In this document: piece after piece, positions 11,340-22,854 of the stretch
How the letters are laid out: each line of letters starts with the position of its first letter
Numbering within the stretch: position 1 is the first letter of the stretch
From: Liolophura sinensis
Taxonomy: Eukaryota; Mollusca; Polyplacophora; Chitonida; Chitonidae
Direction: 5' to 3'
Length of the DNA: 64,000 bases
Assembly (NCBI RefSeq): GCF_032854445.1
Contig: NC_088306.1
Location: 1,366,501 to 1,430,500 of the forward strand
Made by a program: the position numbers and the translations under genes
Notes under the pieces: generated by a model
What the model saw: the letters and a program-made list of their open reading frames with translations, nothing else
Database searches by the model: none
Told to the model about the DNA's origin: nothing

Positions 11340-11552
11340 ATTAACATCACTGATTTTTACATAGTTCTCCTTAAGCCGTGGGGCTATGGGGCGTGTAATT
11401 TGCTACTATATATGCATTTACATGAACACTTAGAAGAAAACTTTAACTGAGGTAAACTGGACAAGAGGCCGTATTTCACCGGTTACGTGCGACCATTTGT
11501 CAGCTGTCACATTTTCGTCACTGCTCTGGTTTTACTCTCTATGCTGTAAGTC
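11340..11552 (+). repeat. Dispersed repeat R (one of several copies)
   Basis: A block with 'cttaagccgtggggctatgg', 'aactgaggtaaactggacaag' and 'actctggttttactctct'-like pieces recurs in part at about 11030-11170, 18280-18450, 38750-38950 (reverse), 48300-48440 and 52900-53080 (reverse). No frame or clear ends are seen; it is a non-coding interspersed repeat. Confidence 0.6.
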
Positions 11553-11572
11553 TTAAATTAAAGCTGATATGT

Positions 11573-11844
11573 TTATTTATTTATTTATTTGATTGGTGTT
11601 TTACGCCGTACTCAAGAATATTTCACTTATACGACGGCGGTCAGCATTATGGTAGGTGAAACCGGGCACAGCCCAGGGAAACCCACGATCATCCGCAGGT
11701 TGCTGGAAGACTTTCCCACTTACGGCCGGAGAGGAAGCCAGCATGGGCTGGACTTGAACTCACAGCGACCGCATTGGTGAGAGGCTTCTGTGTCATTACG
11801 CTGCGCTAGAGCGCTAACCGACTGAGCCACGGAGGCTCCCAAAA
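11573..11844 (-). mobile_element. SINE-A, full length, with target duplication
   Basis: This complete copy is very close to 3916-4171. The 9-bp target duplication 'ctgatatgt' lies at 11564-11572 and 11845-11853. Confidence 0.88.
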
Positions 11845-11944
11845 CTGATATGTATATTACTTTGATATCAAATCAATATGACTAATCTGTCTCTAACTGA
11901 AACACCCACGTGGATGCCGATGGTGTTTGGTTTGTTTTGCCTGC

Positions 11945-12375
11945 AACTGTCGAATAGGATGATGTTCGCGACTGTAAACTATCTAACGTGATGATGTTCG
12001 CAACTGTAACTTTTAAATGTGATGTTAGTGACTGTAACTGTCAAATATGATGATGTTCGCGACTGTAACTGTCAAACCTGATAATGTTTGCGACTACAGC
12101 TGTCAAGTGTTATGATGTTCACAACTGTAACTGTCAAACGAGATGATTTTTCGTGACTGTAACTGTCAAACGTAATAATGTTAGCCCCTGTAACTGCCAA
12201 ACGAGGTGATGTTCGCGACTGTAACTGTCCAAACGGAATGATGTTAGCCCCTGTAACTGCCAACGAGGTGATGTTCGCGACTGTAACTGTCAAACGCAAT
12301 GATGTTAGCCCCTGTAATTGGCCAAACGAGGTGATGTTCGCGACTGTAACTGTCAAACGGAATGATGTTAGCCGC
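11945..12375. repeat. Minisatellite, ~30-bp unit with ~60-bp higher order
   Basis: Units of 'gatgttcgcgactgtaactg' plus 'tcaaacg' recur. Later copies alternate with 'gatgttagcccctgtaact', giving a period of about 60 bp. The 107-aa minus frame across it is a by-product of the repeat. Confidence 0.85.
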
Positions 12376-12794
12376 TTGTGGCAGGACGAGTCCATGCCGC
12401 TAAACAGCTGCCGTCACTGAAATATTATGCCGAAGACACCAGACCTGACTGGGTGGCCCGGTGTCAGTATATTGTGACTGGGTGGGGCGTCATATTTCCT
12501 TGCTCTAGCCCCAATCGCCATTTCTTTATGTCTGGTATTTCCAAAGCCAGGTTTAATCTCCGGTCTCCAGGCTTCGAGATCGAAGCTCTAACCATTGGGT
12601 CACCGAAGTGGTCACACATACGTTCTAATTGTGGAGACATTATAAGTTATAATGTTTATAATATAATAATATATTGTATAGAACTGAAAACTCTCTGCAC
12701 AAGCTTGGTACATAGTATCTGAAAGTTACCAAAGTGACAAAATACCCTTACACTAATTAAGATGGGTTGATTTGTTGATATGTTATGTAGAAGT

Positions 12795-12912
12795 GAAAGC
12801 TGCGGATGGTCGTAGGATTACCCAGGGTTCTGTCCGGTTTCCTCCCTCCGTAATTCTTTCCGCCGTTGTATGAGTGACATATTCTTGAGTACGATGTAAA
12901 ACAGTAAACAAA
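12795..12912 (+). mobile_element. SINE-A 3' fragment, plus orientation
   Basis: It begins in 'gcggatggtcgtagg' and runs through 'cttgagtacgatgtaaaaca', diverged. The upstream tRNA-like part is missing. Confidence 0.65.
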
Positions 12913-12961
12913 ACATATATATACGTTGGCCTACTTTATATATACGGTGTTTACGGCATGT

Positions 12962-13172
12962 TGTTCTAGTTATACTAAACACTGTAAATATGTAACAAAG
13001 ATCAGACGGGACTAGGCGCCCGTTGCTCTAGTTATACTAAACACTAAATATGTAACAAAGATCAGAGAGAACCAGGCGCCCATTGTTCTAGCTATACCAA
13101 ACACTGTAAATATGTAACATAGATCAAACGGGACTAGGCGCCCGTTGTTCTAGCTATACTAAACACTGTAAA
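12962..13172. repeat. ~61-bp tandem repeat, 3.5 copies
   Basis: The unit has 'ttctagttatactaaacact', 'atgtaacaaagatcag' and 'actaggcgcccgttg'. Copies start near 12961, 13023, 13083 and 13145. Confidence 0.88.
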
Positions 13173-13894
13173 TAGTATAAATTGAGAAATTAACATTCAC
13201 AACAATGCTTGATAGATGTTTAATGACAAATTTTAAGGCTGGCCTGTATACATGGGTTTGGTGTTTCTGGATTTAATTTCATTTCACTATTACTTCGATA
13301 TCGTACTGTAGCTCCTTGATTTTATATACTGTTGTGTGGAGAACTAAGACTGAAAGCTAACGAATTTGGGCGGGTAACTAGATGTTAAGGGACAGAGGCC
13401 AATTTAGGAAAGCCATTTCTGACTTAAGTCAAAATTTAAAACCTTCAGAATGTTTTAGTTTTTTGATCCTGGGAGTTGCAATTTGGACATATTTGTCTGA
13501 AGATAACATTGGTCAGGCGGACAGAACATTAATTCCAAAACCGAATAATAAGCTTTAAGATCACATTTCAAATTTGGACTTAAGTCAGAATGGCCTTGAG
13601 GCATCGGCCCCTGATCCTTGGCTAAGCATATCAGAATAAAAGTAAAGGCGTTCTGTTCAAGAAAAACTCATGTTTCAAGAAAGCTTTGCCTTGTGAAGCC
13701 TTTCAAGGTGTAGTTAGTCACCACAGCCTCATATACGCATGCCTCATTATGGATAGTCAAATATCTGCAGGTTTCACCCAGTAGATCAGCAGTATATAAA
13801 TTAAGAGAACTACTACACGTATGCCTTGCATGAGACGACAGTACAGATTAGCTACAGCTGAGGTAATCATTTTTGTTGCTTGTCTAAATAAGAC
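13173..13894. other. 3' flank of the frameshifted SCP copy, no gene seen
   Basis: Unique-looking AT-rich DNA without repeats or frames of note. Confidence 0.55.
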
Positions 13895-14434
13895 TTAGTC
13901 AACGTCGTACATTATTTCGTAGCCAGAGTTCACGTCTTCGCTTAACCAGAAAGCAAGCCCTGGCTTTGACAAACTCCTCTTTGCTCACCAGACCGTCCTG
14001 GTTCTCATCCAACTTCCGGAACAGTCGATCAATAAAGCTGTCGTCTGCTTTCCCTATTGCCTGGTAGTACGCCTTCAGCTCGTCACGTGATATGTGTCCG
14101 TCTCTATTGGCGTCCAGTCGGTCAAACAACGCCTCATAGATGGCTTTGTGGTCTCGAGCATCAGACCGTTTGATCGGAAATATCGACAGATGTCGACAAA
14201 GCCGTCTTCGGTGGACGCCCTTCTGTGCGTCGATCAGAGGGAAAGCCCTGTCGCAAAATCGCATCCAGCACTGGCGGGTGTATTTCGACTCTTCCTCGTT
14301 GGCGGACATCATGGCGGCCATTTTGTCGACTCTACCCAGGATGTCTTTACGGTAGAGGATACCATCTTTGTTTCTGTCTAAGTAACGGAAAAACATCCGA
14401 TATTTCTTTTCAGGAATTCGCTGAGGTCGGCCAT
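13895..14434 (-). pseudogene. SCP-like EF-hand gene copy with multiple frameshifts
   Basis: The sequence is colinear with the intact SCP-like gene from MADLSEF (ATG at 14434) to a C-terminal stop at 13895, but no single frame covers it. Compared with the intact copy, one base is missing near 14405-14420 and one is extra near 14214. A compensating indel lies near 14145-14165, and one base is extra near 13950-13962. EF-hand loops remain readable piecewise: DRNKDGILYRKD, DANRDGHISRDE and DENQDGLVSKEE. The last residues (FWLSEDVNSGYEIMYDVD) appear only after correcting the final shift. An acceptor (TTTTCTCTACAG) ends at 14453, as in the intact gene. The neighbouring large gene shows no indels in over 3 kb of exons, so base-calling error is a poor explanation. 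A non-functional copy is likely. Confidence 0.8.
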
Positions 14435-14827
14435 TATGGTATGCTGGAATGTCTGTAGAGAAAACACAGAAATTAGTACACTGAATTTGTTTGAATTCGA
14501 TTCTTTTTTTTATTTATACGAAGGGATTCATGGGCGTATGAAAGTGGCGTACACTGTGGTAGTCTATGTCATCGATCTTTCCCAGTAGTTGACAAGTTGA
14601 ATATAAATATTTGAATTTTATCCATGGGTTCAGATGTGAGAACATTAGCCCGTTATACTCAAGAAACATTAGCCCGTTATACTCAAACTTCACGTCATCA
14701 CTGATCAACCTCTGGACAACTGATCTAACCTCTATCTAATTAACATACAAATGTTTTGAGTGAAGCCGAGACTATATGTCGTGATGCGTCCCTCCCATAA
14801 CTCATCAACGGAGCACTAGGTTGAATA

Positions 14828-15046
14828 CTATGGCGGCCAGCATTATGGTGGATGGAAACCGGGCAGAGCCAGGGGGAAACCCACGACCATCCGCCACAGA
14901 CCTTCCCACGTACGGCGGGAGAGGAAGTCCGCATGATCTGGACTTGAACTCACAGCCGACCTCATTGGTGAGAGGTTTCTGGGTCATTACGCTGTGCTAG
15001 TGCGCTAACCACTGAGCCACGGAGCCCCCCCCCCCCCCCCACCCCT
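14828..15046 (-). mobile_element. SINE-A, tail-truncated, ending in a poly-C tract
   Basis: The body and tRNA-like head are present ('ctgagccacggagccccc'), but the (TAAA)n tail side is missing. The head runs into a C homopolymer at about 15027-15041. Confidence 0.75.
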
Positions 15047-15312
15047 GCTCGAAAAATAGTCTGCTATCTGATTGATGAACAGAATGTATTCTTCTATTGT
15101 AGCATAATACTGTTTCATGTTGAACATATTCTGTTTTCTTAGTCGAATACAATTTTTGTGTTGAATTTACAAAATATGTGTGGTATATTTAACAGAATAC
15201 CATAATCAATGACGGAATACTGTAAATGCCTTTTTATTTGTGGGCATAAACTTTGCGGATTTGGTAAGAAGACAAATTCGCGGGAATCAGCTTTCGCTGA
15301 TAATAACTGACT

Positions 15313-15600
15313 TTTTGCACAACTGATCAAACTTCAATACAGAAACGTCAAGTTATAAAACAGCTCAATTTTTGCACAACTGATCAAACTTCAACACAAA
15401 AGCGTCAAGTAATAAAACAACTCAATTTTTGCACAACTGATCAAACTTCAACACAGAAACGTCAAGTAATAAAACAACTCAATTTTTGCACAACTGATCA
15501 AACATCAACACAGAAACGTCAAGCAATAAAACAACTCAATTTTTGCACAACTGATCAACTTCAATACAGAAACGTCAAGTAAAAAACAACTCAAGCATTC
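15313..15600. repeat. 57-bp tandem repeat, 5 copies
   Basis: The unit runs from 'ttgcacaactgatcaaactt' to 'aataaaacaactcaattt'. Starts at 15315, 15372 and 15429 give a 57-bp period. Confidence 0.92.
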
Positions 15601-16494
15601 AAGTAACAATGTTGTCATTTAAACTTGTTTGTACCTGTAAGATGGGACAAAAAATTCTATACAATACGGTAACTTAACTAGACAAAGAAAGTCAATACTC
15701 CTAAGCTTTTAATCTTTTGAAGACTGTTAATCTTTATAAGACGATGCCATTACCTACTGTATGAGCAAATATTCGTGTCACTCACTCCGGGAGACGACGA
15801 AGGATTAAATGCATTAAAAACAAATCCCACTGTTTAGTTTTCATGTACCAGCAGTGTGTGAGTGAAACTTTAAGTAAACTGTGACAGATTTGAGTAAATT
15901 TCTCAGAAATCATCATTGTGAAAAGGAAGTTTGAAGTGCGGAAACACCCGTGCGGAAGGCAGTCTCTCTCATCGTATGTATATCACGTACACACGCCCAG
16001 TACACATTATCGATTTGTATGTCTCTAACCCCGGCAGTGAATCAACAACAATGTCGCATTGTGGCGATACTTAGACAGAGCTAAGCCTCCTTACAAAGGT
16101 TTTTGAAAAAATATTAGAACTGTAGTGCTTGATAGCAAATTTATAACTGTGACGCATGCTACATTAATAAATTACATGGGTTTATATTCGACGGCACTTA
16201 TTTTCGCGGAAATGCGTTTGTCGCGAAATCGGCGAATGTTAGTTCCACGCGAATACAAAGGCATTTACAGTATATTTTAACATCCCTCAGTCAACAGACT
16301 TACCGTTAAATTTAAGAGATTGTTGTATTGAGAGTAGAGGAAAACAAGGGGCAGGGTGGGGGGTGGGCCGGTGTTCGTAAGGGGTGGGGTGAACACTTGA
16401 CCGTAACTTCAAAGTTACCCGGCGGTTGACAGGTGAGTATAGACTTTAACATCGAGTTTATAAGATGACTGCCTCATGGAACATGACTAATAGT
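15601..16494. other. Intergenic, no gene seen
   Basis: It contains a G-rich patch (16345-16390) and otherwise unremarkable sequence. It may include promoter DNA of the decayed SCP copy. Confidence 0.5.
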
Positions 16495-16650
16495 GAAAAT
16501 AGACGCACATGACGCCCCCTGACCCATGATGGACTGTATCCAATGTAGGCTAGACGCACATCACGCCCCTTGACCCATGATGGACTGTATCCAATGTAGG
16601 CTAGACGCACACCACGCCCCCATGATGGACTGTATCCAATGTAGGCTGTC
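16495..16650. repeat. 51-bp tandem repeat, 3 copies
   Basis: The unit has 'agacgcacatgacgcccc' and 'catgatggactgtatccaat'. Starts are at 16501, 16552 and 16603; the third copy is shortened. Confidence 0.9.
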
Positions 16651-16966
16651 TACGGTAACCTGCGTACTATAGCCTATGCACTGTTACCAATGTTCCCATA
16701 CCCTCAGGTGAAATAAACATCCGATTTATGTCATTCATCGGTCACGGCTGAGTGAAGTCCATTTGAGTATACGCACAGTTTATCTAACAGACACGCATCT
16801 TAATTCTTTGTCTCGCCGAGAGTTCATAAGTTCAACCGCTAGAGTTAATATATTTGTTCATAGACGGAAAGAAAAACTCCATCCGTTCGTTTTGGAAGCG
16901 ACTGTGCAACTCTGTAATACTACTTGTGGACTACTTAAAAATGAATGAACATGGTAGTTTAATTCA

Positions 16967-17500
16967 GAAACGATTCACGCAATGGTGTTAAGCGATCTGT
17001 CCAGTGCTACAATTCACACAATGAAGTTAAGCGGTCTGTTCAGTGCTACAATTCAAACAGTGGTGTTAAGCGATCTGTGAAGTGCTACAGTTCACACAAT
17101 GGTGTTAAGCGATCTTTTCAGTGCTACAATTCACACAATGGTGTTAAGCGATCTTTTCAGTGCTACAATTCACACAATGGTGTTAAGCGGTCTGTTCGGT
17201 GCTACAATTCAAACAATGGTCTTAAGGGATCTTTTCAGTGCTACAATTCAAACAATGGTGTTAAGCTATCTGTTCAGTGCTACAATTCAAGCAATGGTGT
17301 TAAGGGATCTTTTCAGTGCTACAATTCAAACAATGGTGTTAAGCGACCTGTTCAGTGCTACAGTTCACACAATGGTGTTAAGCGACCTGTTCAGTGCTAC
17401 AATTCACACAATGGTGTTAAGCGATCTGTTCAGTGCTACAATTCAAACAATGGTGTTAAAGCGGTGTGTTCAGTGTTACAATATAACCAATGGTGTTAAT
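16967..17500. repeat. 39-bp tandem repeat, ~13 copies
   Basis: The unit is 'acaattcacacaatggtgtt' followed by 'aagcgatctgttcagtgct'. The period is 13 codons, so frames stay open across the array (140 aa and 138 aa in two frames) without implying a gene. Confidence 0.93.
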
Positions 17501-17522
17501 TTATTTATTATGTAATTGTTTA

Positions 17523-17692
17523 TTTGATTAGTATTTTTGGCCGCACTCGCCGTTGTGGGAGAAACCCACGACCACCCGCACGTCGCTGTCAGACATTTCC
17601 GCGTTCCAGCATGATCTGGACTTGAACTCACTGCGATCACATTGGAGAGAGGCTCCTGGGTCACTGGCAGGCTAACTACCCCCGCCACTAGA
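17523..17692 (-). mobile_element. SINE-A, degenerate with internal deletion
   Basis: Fragments of the tail ('tttgattagtatttttggccg'), body ('gggagaaacccacgaccacccgca') and head ('ttgaactcactgcgatcacattgg') occur in order. Confidence 0.6.
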
Positions 17693-17785
17693 TTATTACA
17701 GAAGAAAAGTATAGTGTAGCTTCAATAAAAGAAGACTGCTCCGTCCTTAGTAAGTCATGCATTCATTAAAAAATGATGTGTTTAA

Positions 17786-17932
17786 TTTAACAGAAAGTAT
17801 GTTGTCTGAGTGGTACTAGAATGTATTCTGTTATTATAACATAATGTATGTGCCGTATTTAACAGAACAATCTGCTGCAATAACCGAATAACTTCTAGCA
17901 TCACTCGAACAACAGACTGTCAGGTCTGTGCA
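17786..17932. mobile_element. MITE-1 copy with terminal inverted repeats
   Basis: The left end (from 'ttaacagaaagtatgttgtc' to 'tgtattctgttatt') is the diverged reverse complement of the right end ('aataaccgaataacttctag' to 'aacaacagactgtc'). The short AT-rich centre has no coding capacity. Confidence 0.7.
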
Positions 17933-18630
17933 AGTAAGCTGAATGCACGTATGTCCATACACTTACCTGTCTACCTGTTTGAGAGCGATACTACACTGCA
18001 ATCTCTGCAGTCCGCTCCCGGTGAAGTCTGTTGTACACTCTAAGCTCTAGAGGCCTAGTTAGAAACGACCTCGTTGAAAAAGATACATGATTTTTTCTCC
18101 TTAATGTCATAAATTTAGATTAGTTACGCTTGACTCGATGGAGCATACAAAATTACCCGTGCTGTTGTTTTGTGGTTAATAGAGCGTGGTTGAGAGAGAA
18201 AGATTAGACGCCAGTGGCACGCCACACGAGTTTACCTTTAAAATAGTTTGACTTTTGAGTAATTTTGACCCCCTAAGGTCTAATAAATTGCGACTAACAT
18301 CAAGGAATATTTTTACCTAATTCTGCATGTCATGGGCGGGTAAATTGCTACTATTTATGCATTTACAAGACAGAATAAAAACCCTAACTGAGGTAAATAG
18401 ATAAGAGGCCGTACTTGAGCTGTTTTACTTTCTGTGCTGTAAGTCTTTAATATTCTGTCATAGTCCAGTTCGTGTTGATTTTCCTTCAACATACAATCTT
18501 GTGATTGAATCTTCTTCTTTTAGAAATTGTTTGTCTGGCCGTCCATGGATGGTCGGGTGAGTGGGTGTGAAGGCTATACCAATCAACAGTTTTGCGGGTG
18601 AAAATAGATCAACACTCAAAAAAAATAAAC

Positions 18631-19092
18631 CGTTAAATTTAACGGAAAGTGTTGTTTGAGTGATACTAGAAAGTATTGTTTTATTGTGGTAGATTATTCT
18701 GATTTTGTGGAAGAGAATTCTGTTACTATGGAGGAGTATTCTGTTATTGTGGAGGAGTATTCTGTTATTGTGCAAGATTATTCTGTTAAATATAGCACTC
18801 ACATTACATTAACTCAACATATAGATTGTATTATAGAAATGGGATAATGTTTATTTATTTATTTGATTGGTGTTTTGCGCCGTACTCAAGAATAGTTCAC
18901 TTATACGACACATACGGCCGGAGAGGAAGCCAGCATGAGCAGGACTTGAACTCACAGCGACCGCATTGGTGAGAGACTCCAGGGTCATTAGGCTGCGCTA
19001 GCGCGCTAACCAACTGAGAATAGGATAATGTGTTGAATATAATACAATATTATGTTGTAATAACAGAATAATTCTTTCTGTTAAAACGTTTT
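18631..19092. mobile_element. MITE-1 copy split by SINE-A
   Basis: The left end 'ttaacggaaagtgttgtttga' and right end 'aacagaataattctttctgtt' pair as inverted repeats. About 170 bp of SINE-A sits inside (18850-19019). The left half contains 'gaggagtattctgttattgt'-type short repeats. Confidence 0.65.
18850..19019 (-). mobile_element. SINE-A with internal deletion, nested in a MITE
   Basis: The tail and head are clear, with about 90 bp of the body missing. Near-identical flanks 'atgggataatg' (18839-18849) and 'ataggataatg' (19020-19030) are the target duplication. The surrounding 18631-19092 is a MITE-1 copy. Confidence 0.8.
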
Positions 19093-19344
19093 TAGTGTAG
19101 GAAGATGAAATGTCGATCCTATCTTTATTTCAGCATCAGCAAGTCAATGTCCAACATTTTAGGTAAAGGATTTGTTCATAAATAACGTTACTAGAGACAC
19201 ATGTATGTGTGCAATGGTTGAGCGTGTGGTTGATCGAAGTTAAAGGAGATTTTAACATTTATACACTTATGATGGAACTGAGAAACACACGGTTCAAACT
19301 GTGTAGCAAAAATACAGTATAACTTAGTCTAAGACAAAGACAAA

Positions 19345-19480
19345 ACAGGGGGCCTCTGTGACCGAGGTGTTAGCAATCCAGCGTGGCACAATGACCCAGA
19401 AGCCTCTTACCTAAGCGGTCGCTGTGAGTTCAGTTCAGTTCATGTTAGCTTTCTCTGCGGCGGTACGTCCGAAGGTCTTA
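19345..19480 (+). mobile_element. SINE-A head fragment
   Basis: 'gggggcctctgtgaccgagg' through 'gcggtcgctgtgagttcagt' matches the tRNA-like head in plus orientation. Similarity fades after 'gtccgaaggtctt'. Confidence 0.6.
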
Positions 19481-20046
19481 ATGAAGAAGAAAACTTAAAA
19501 ACATAACACTATAGGCTGAAAAGAGCACATTTTTTTCTATCTGCTGCAAAATTTTGCGATTTTTCCTCGCCATATACGTAAAGCCTGAAAACAGCGAAGC
19601 TGGCATAAATCCCTGAATCTATCGCGTCCTACACCTTTAACACCCTGTAATTTATGCTGGGTGTGTGTTGCCTCTCAGCCAACGAGAGTCGTTAAAACTG
19701 CTGGCTTGTTCGTGTAAACTTGGAACCTACGTCCAACATTCCGGTTTCCCGATGATCAAGTGGAAAACGAACGGTACTGTTCGTTACCTTCTGGGAAGAA
19801 GAGTTCTACCGGAAATATACGAACTGTACCTCGGCGGTTTCCGACGGCAATTCTCCTCCTAACACAGAAGACTTCAGGACTAGTTCTTAAGGAAAATGGA
19901 GTCGCTCACAGCGGATTTTGGCGCTGACTTTATTTATAATTTATCAACATGAGGTACATATTAGAATTTTTTATTGCATGCACCTGCGAGGAAAAGCATA
20001 CTCTTTTCAATGGTATTTGATTTATATTTAAATTCTCTTCCCCTTT

Positions 20047-20185
20047 AAACAACCTGGTGATGGTCGTAGGTTTCTCCCGGGCTCTGCCCCGTTTCCCTCC
20101 ACCATAATGCTGGCCACCATCGTCTAAGTGAAATATTCATGAGTATGGCGTAAAACATCAATGAAAAAATAAATGAACAAAAAAA
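20047..20185 (+). mobile_element. SINE-A 3' half
   Basis: It runs from 'aacctggtgatggtcgtagg' through 'gggctctgccccgtttccct', then 'gtatggcgtaaaacatcaatg' and an A-rich tail. The head is missing. Confidence 0.75.
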
Positions 20186-20474
20186 GTCAAAAAAAATGAC
20201 CCCTTACGGATTGTTTTATTCGTCAACGGAGTATTATTTTGTCCTATGACTGGTACATATGGTCATTCAGCATTGCACAAGTTATAAATAATGCTGTCAC
20301 AGCATGTGCGTCATGTGAGATTTTGTAACAGAAAATACTGCTGGATTTGGGGAAAGTTCGCTGTTCATTTGTCGACTTGGACCTGAAACGACAACAACAA
20401 GCAAAATGGAAATACTAATATCATTGATTCGATTTGATTCGTGTTTAAACGTGTGCTCAAGAATTTCCACTTCT

Positions 20475-22530
20475 ATCAGTTGTATGATAGTCATAGCAAG
20501 CCAGGCCTTCTGCTCGCAATGTCACTAATAAGTTGTCTGACAGTCACAGCAAGCCAGGGCTTTAGCTGGCGAACTCACTGGTCAGTTGTCTGATAGTCAC
20601 AGCAAGCCAGAGCTTTAGCTGGCCAACTCACTTGTCAGTTGTCTGATAATCACAGCAAGCCACAACTTTAACCAGCGAACTCACTGGTCACGTCTGATAG
20701 TTACACCGAGCTAGAGCTTTAGCCGTCGAACTCACTGACCAGTTGTTTGAAAGTCACAGCAAGCCACAGTTTTAACCAGCAAACACATTGGTCAGTTGTC
20801 TGATAGTTACACCGAGCCAGGGCTTTAGCCGGTGAACTCACTGATCAGTTGTCTGATAATCACAGCAAGCCACAACCTTAACCAGTGAATACATTGGTCA
20901 GTTGTCTGATAGTTACACCGAGCTAGAGCTTTAGCTGGTGAACTCACTGATCAGTTGTCTGATAGTCACATCAAGCCAGGGCTTTAGATGGCGAACACAT
21001 TGGTCAGTTGTCTGACAGTCACAGCAAGCCAGGGCTTTAGCTGGTGAACTCACTGATCAGTTGTCTGACAGTCAGAGCAAGCCAGGGCTTTAGCTGGTGA
21101 ACTCACTGATCAGTTGTCTGATAGTTACTTCAAGCCAGGGCTTTAGCTGGTGAACTCACTGATCAGTTGTCTGATAATCACAGCAAGCCACAACCTTAAC
21201 CAGTGAACACATTGGTCAGTTGTCTGATAGTTACAGCGAGCTAGGGCATTAGCTGGTGAACTCACTGGTCAGTTGTTCTGATAGTCACAACAAGCCTCAA
21301 CTTTAACCAGCGAACACATTGGTCAGTTGTCTGATAGTCACAGCAAGCCAGGGCTTTAGCTGGTGAACTCACTGATCAGTTGTCTGATAGTTACAGCGAG
21401 CCAGGGCTTTAGCTGGTGAACTCTCTGATCAGTTGTCTGACAGTCACAGCAAGCCAAGGCTTTAGCTGGTGAACTCAGTGATCAGTTGTCTGATAATCAC
21501 AGCAAGCCACAACTTTAACCAGCGAATTCATTGGTCAGTTGCCTGATAGTTACAGCGAGCCAGGGCTTTAGTTGGTGAACTCACTGATCAGTTGTCTGAT
21601 AGTCACATCAAGTCAGGGCTTTAGATGGCGAACTCACTGATCAGTTGTCTGATAGTTACATCAATCCAGGGCTTTAACCAACGAACTCAGTGATCAGTTG
21701 TCTGATAATCACAGCAAGCCACAACTTTTACCAGCGAATTCATTGGTCAGCTGTCTGATAATTACAGCGAACTAGGGCTTTTGCCCGCCAACTCACTGAT
21801 CAGTTGTCTGATAATCACATCAAGCCAGGACTTTAGCTGGCGAACTCACTGATCAGTTGTCTGATAGTTACATCAAGCCAGGACTTTAACCAACGAACTC
21901 TCTGATCAGTTGTCTGATAGTCACATCAAGCCAAGACTTTAGCTGGTGAACTCACTGATCAGTTGTCTGATAGTTACAGCGAGCCAGGGCTTTAGCTGGT
22001 GAACTCACTGATCAGTTGTCTGATAGTTACATCAAGCCAGGGCTTTAGCCAACGAACTCTCTGATCAGTTGTCTGATAGTCACATCAAGCCAGGACTTTA
22101 GCTGGTGAACTCTCCGATCAGTTGTCTGATAGTCACATCAAGCCAGGACTTTAGCTGGCGAACTCACTGGTCAGTTGTCTGATAGTTACATCAAGCCAGG
22201 GCTTTAACCAACGAACTCTCTGATCAGTTGTCTGATAGTCACATCAAGGCAGTGCTTTAACTTACGAACTCACTGATCAGTTGTCTGATAGTCACATCAA
22301 GCCAGGACTTTAGCTGGTGAACTCACTGATCAGTTGTCTGATAGTTACAGCGAGCCAGGGCTTTAGATGGCGAACTCACTGATCAGTTGTCTGATAGTCA
22401 CATCAAGCCAGTGCTTTAACCAACGAACTCACTGATCAGTTGTCTGATAGTCACATCAAGCCAGTGGTTTAACTTACGAACTCTCTGATCAGTTGTCTGA
22501 CAGTCACAGCAAGCTAAGTCTTTTGCCCTC
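20475..22530. repeat. 53-bp satellite-like array, ~38 copies
   Basis: The unit has 'cagttgtctgatagtcacag', 'caagccagggctttagctgg' and 'cgaactcactgat'. Copies are diverged, with alternating sub-types (for example 'cacaactttaaccagcgaac') that suggest higher-order structure. The array ends 170 bp before exon 2 of the minus 12-cysteine gene. Confidence 0.95.
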
Positions 22531-22698
22531 TGAGCTATAATGATACTATAACAACAGCATTAAGATTAGAGGAAAAAGAACAAAAATAGAAAAATACAAC
22601 TGATAAAAGATAATATTACTTATATTAACGAAAAAACAAAATATCGTGTTGATTTATAGTGTTGAGGGTCACCAATCTTACCTTCCAAAACTCATCCT

Positions 22699-22854
22699 TT
22701 ACATTTCTTCTTGACACATGGTGTAACCATCCGGGCAATCACAGGAACTGCTCAGGTTGTCACAGCACACGTGATCCTTCTTTTGCACAATGGCACAGGC
22801 CACGAAGGAGGCTTCTACGGGAACGATTTCAAAACGGCCTTCACTCATCTCCAC
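22699..22854 (-). CDS. 12-cysteine secreted protein, minus-strand gene, exon 2
   Basis: This is the second coding exon of the gene starting at 24168. A GTTAG acceptor ends at 22855, and the exon encodes 51 residues starting VEMSEGRF and ending CQEEM, then TAA. It carries six cysteines in the order C-x9-CC-x6-C-x-C-x6-C. The matching half of the plus-strand gene is C-x11-CC-x11-C-x-C-x6-C. The exon joins exon 1 in phase 0. A donor (AAG|GTAAGA) after the stop at 22681-22682 suggests a 3'UTR intron. Confidence 0.78.
   Translation of the reverse strand: MEMSEGRFEIVPVEASFVACAIVQKKDHVCCDNLSSSCDCPDGYTMCQEEM

Noticed and set aside
12072-12395. 107-aa minus-strand repeat protein
   Set aside because: It is produced by the minisatellite at 11945-12375, with unit changes breaking the pattern.
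17077-17515. 140-aa and 138-aa frames with repeated Cys/Tyr/Asn motifs
   Set aside because: They arise from the 39-bp array, whose period is a multiple of three; there is no start context, signal peptide or splice support.
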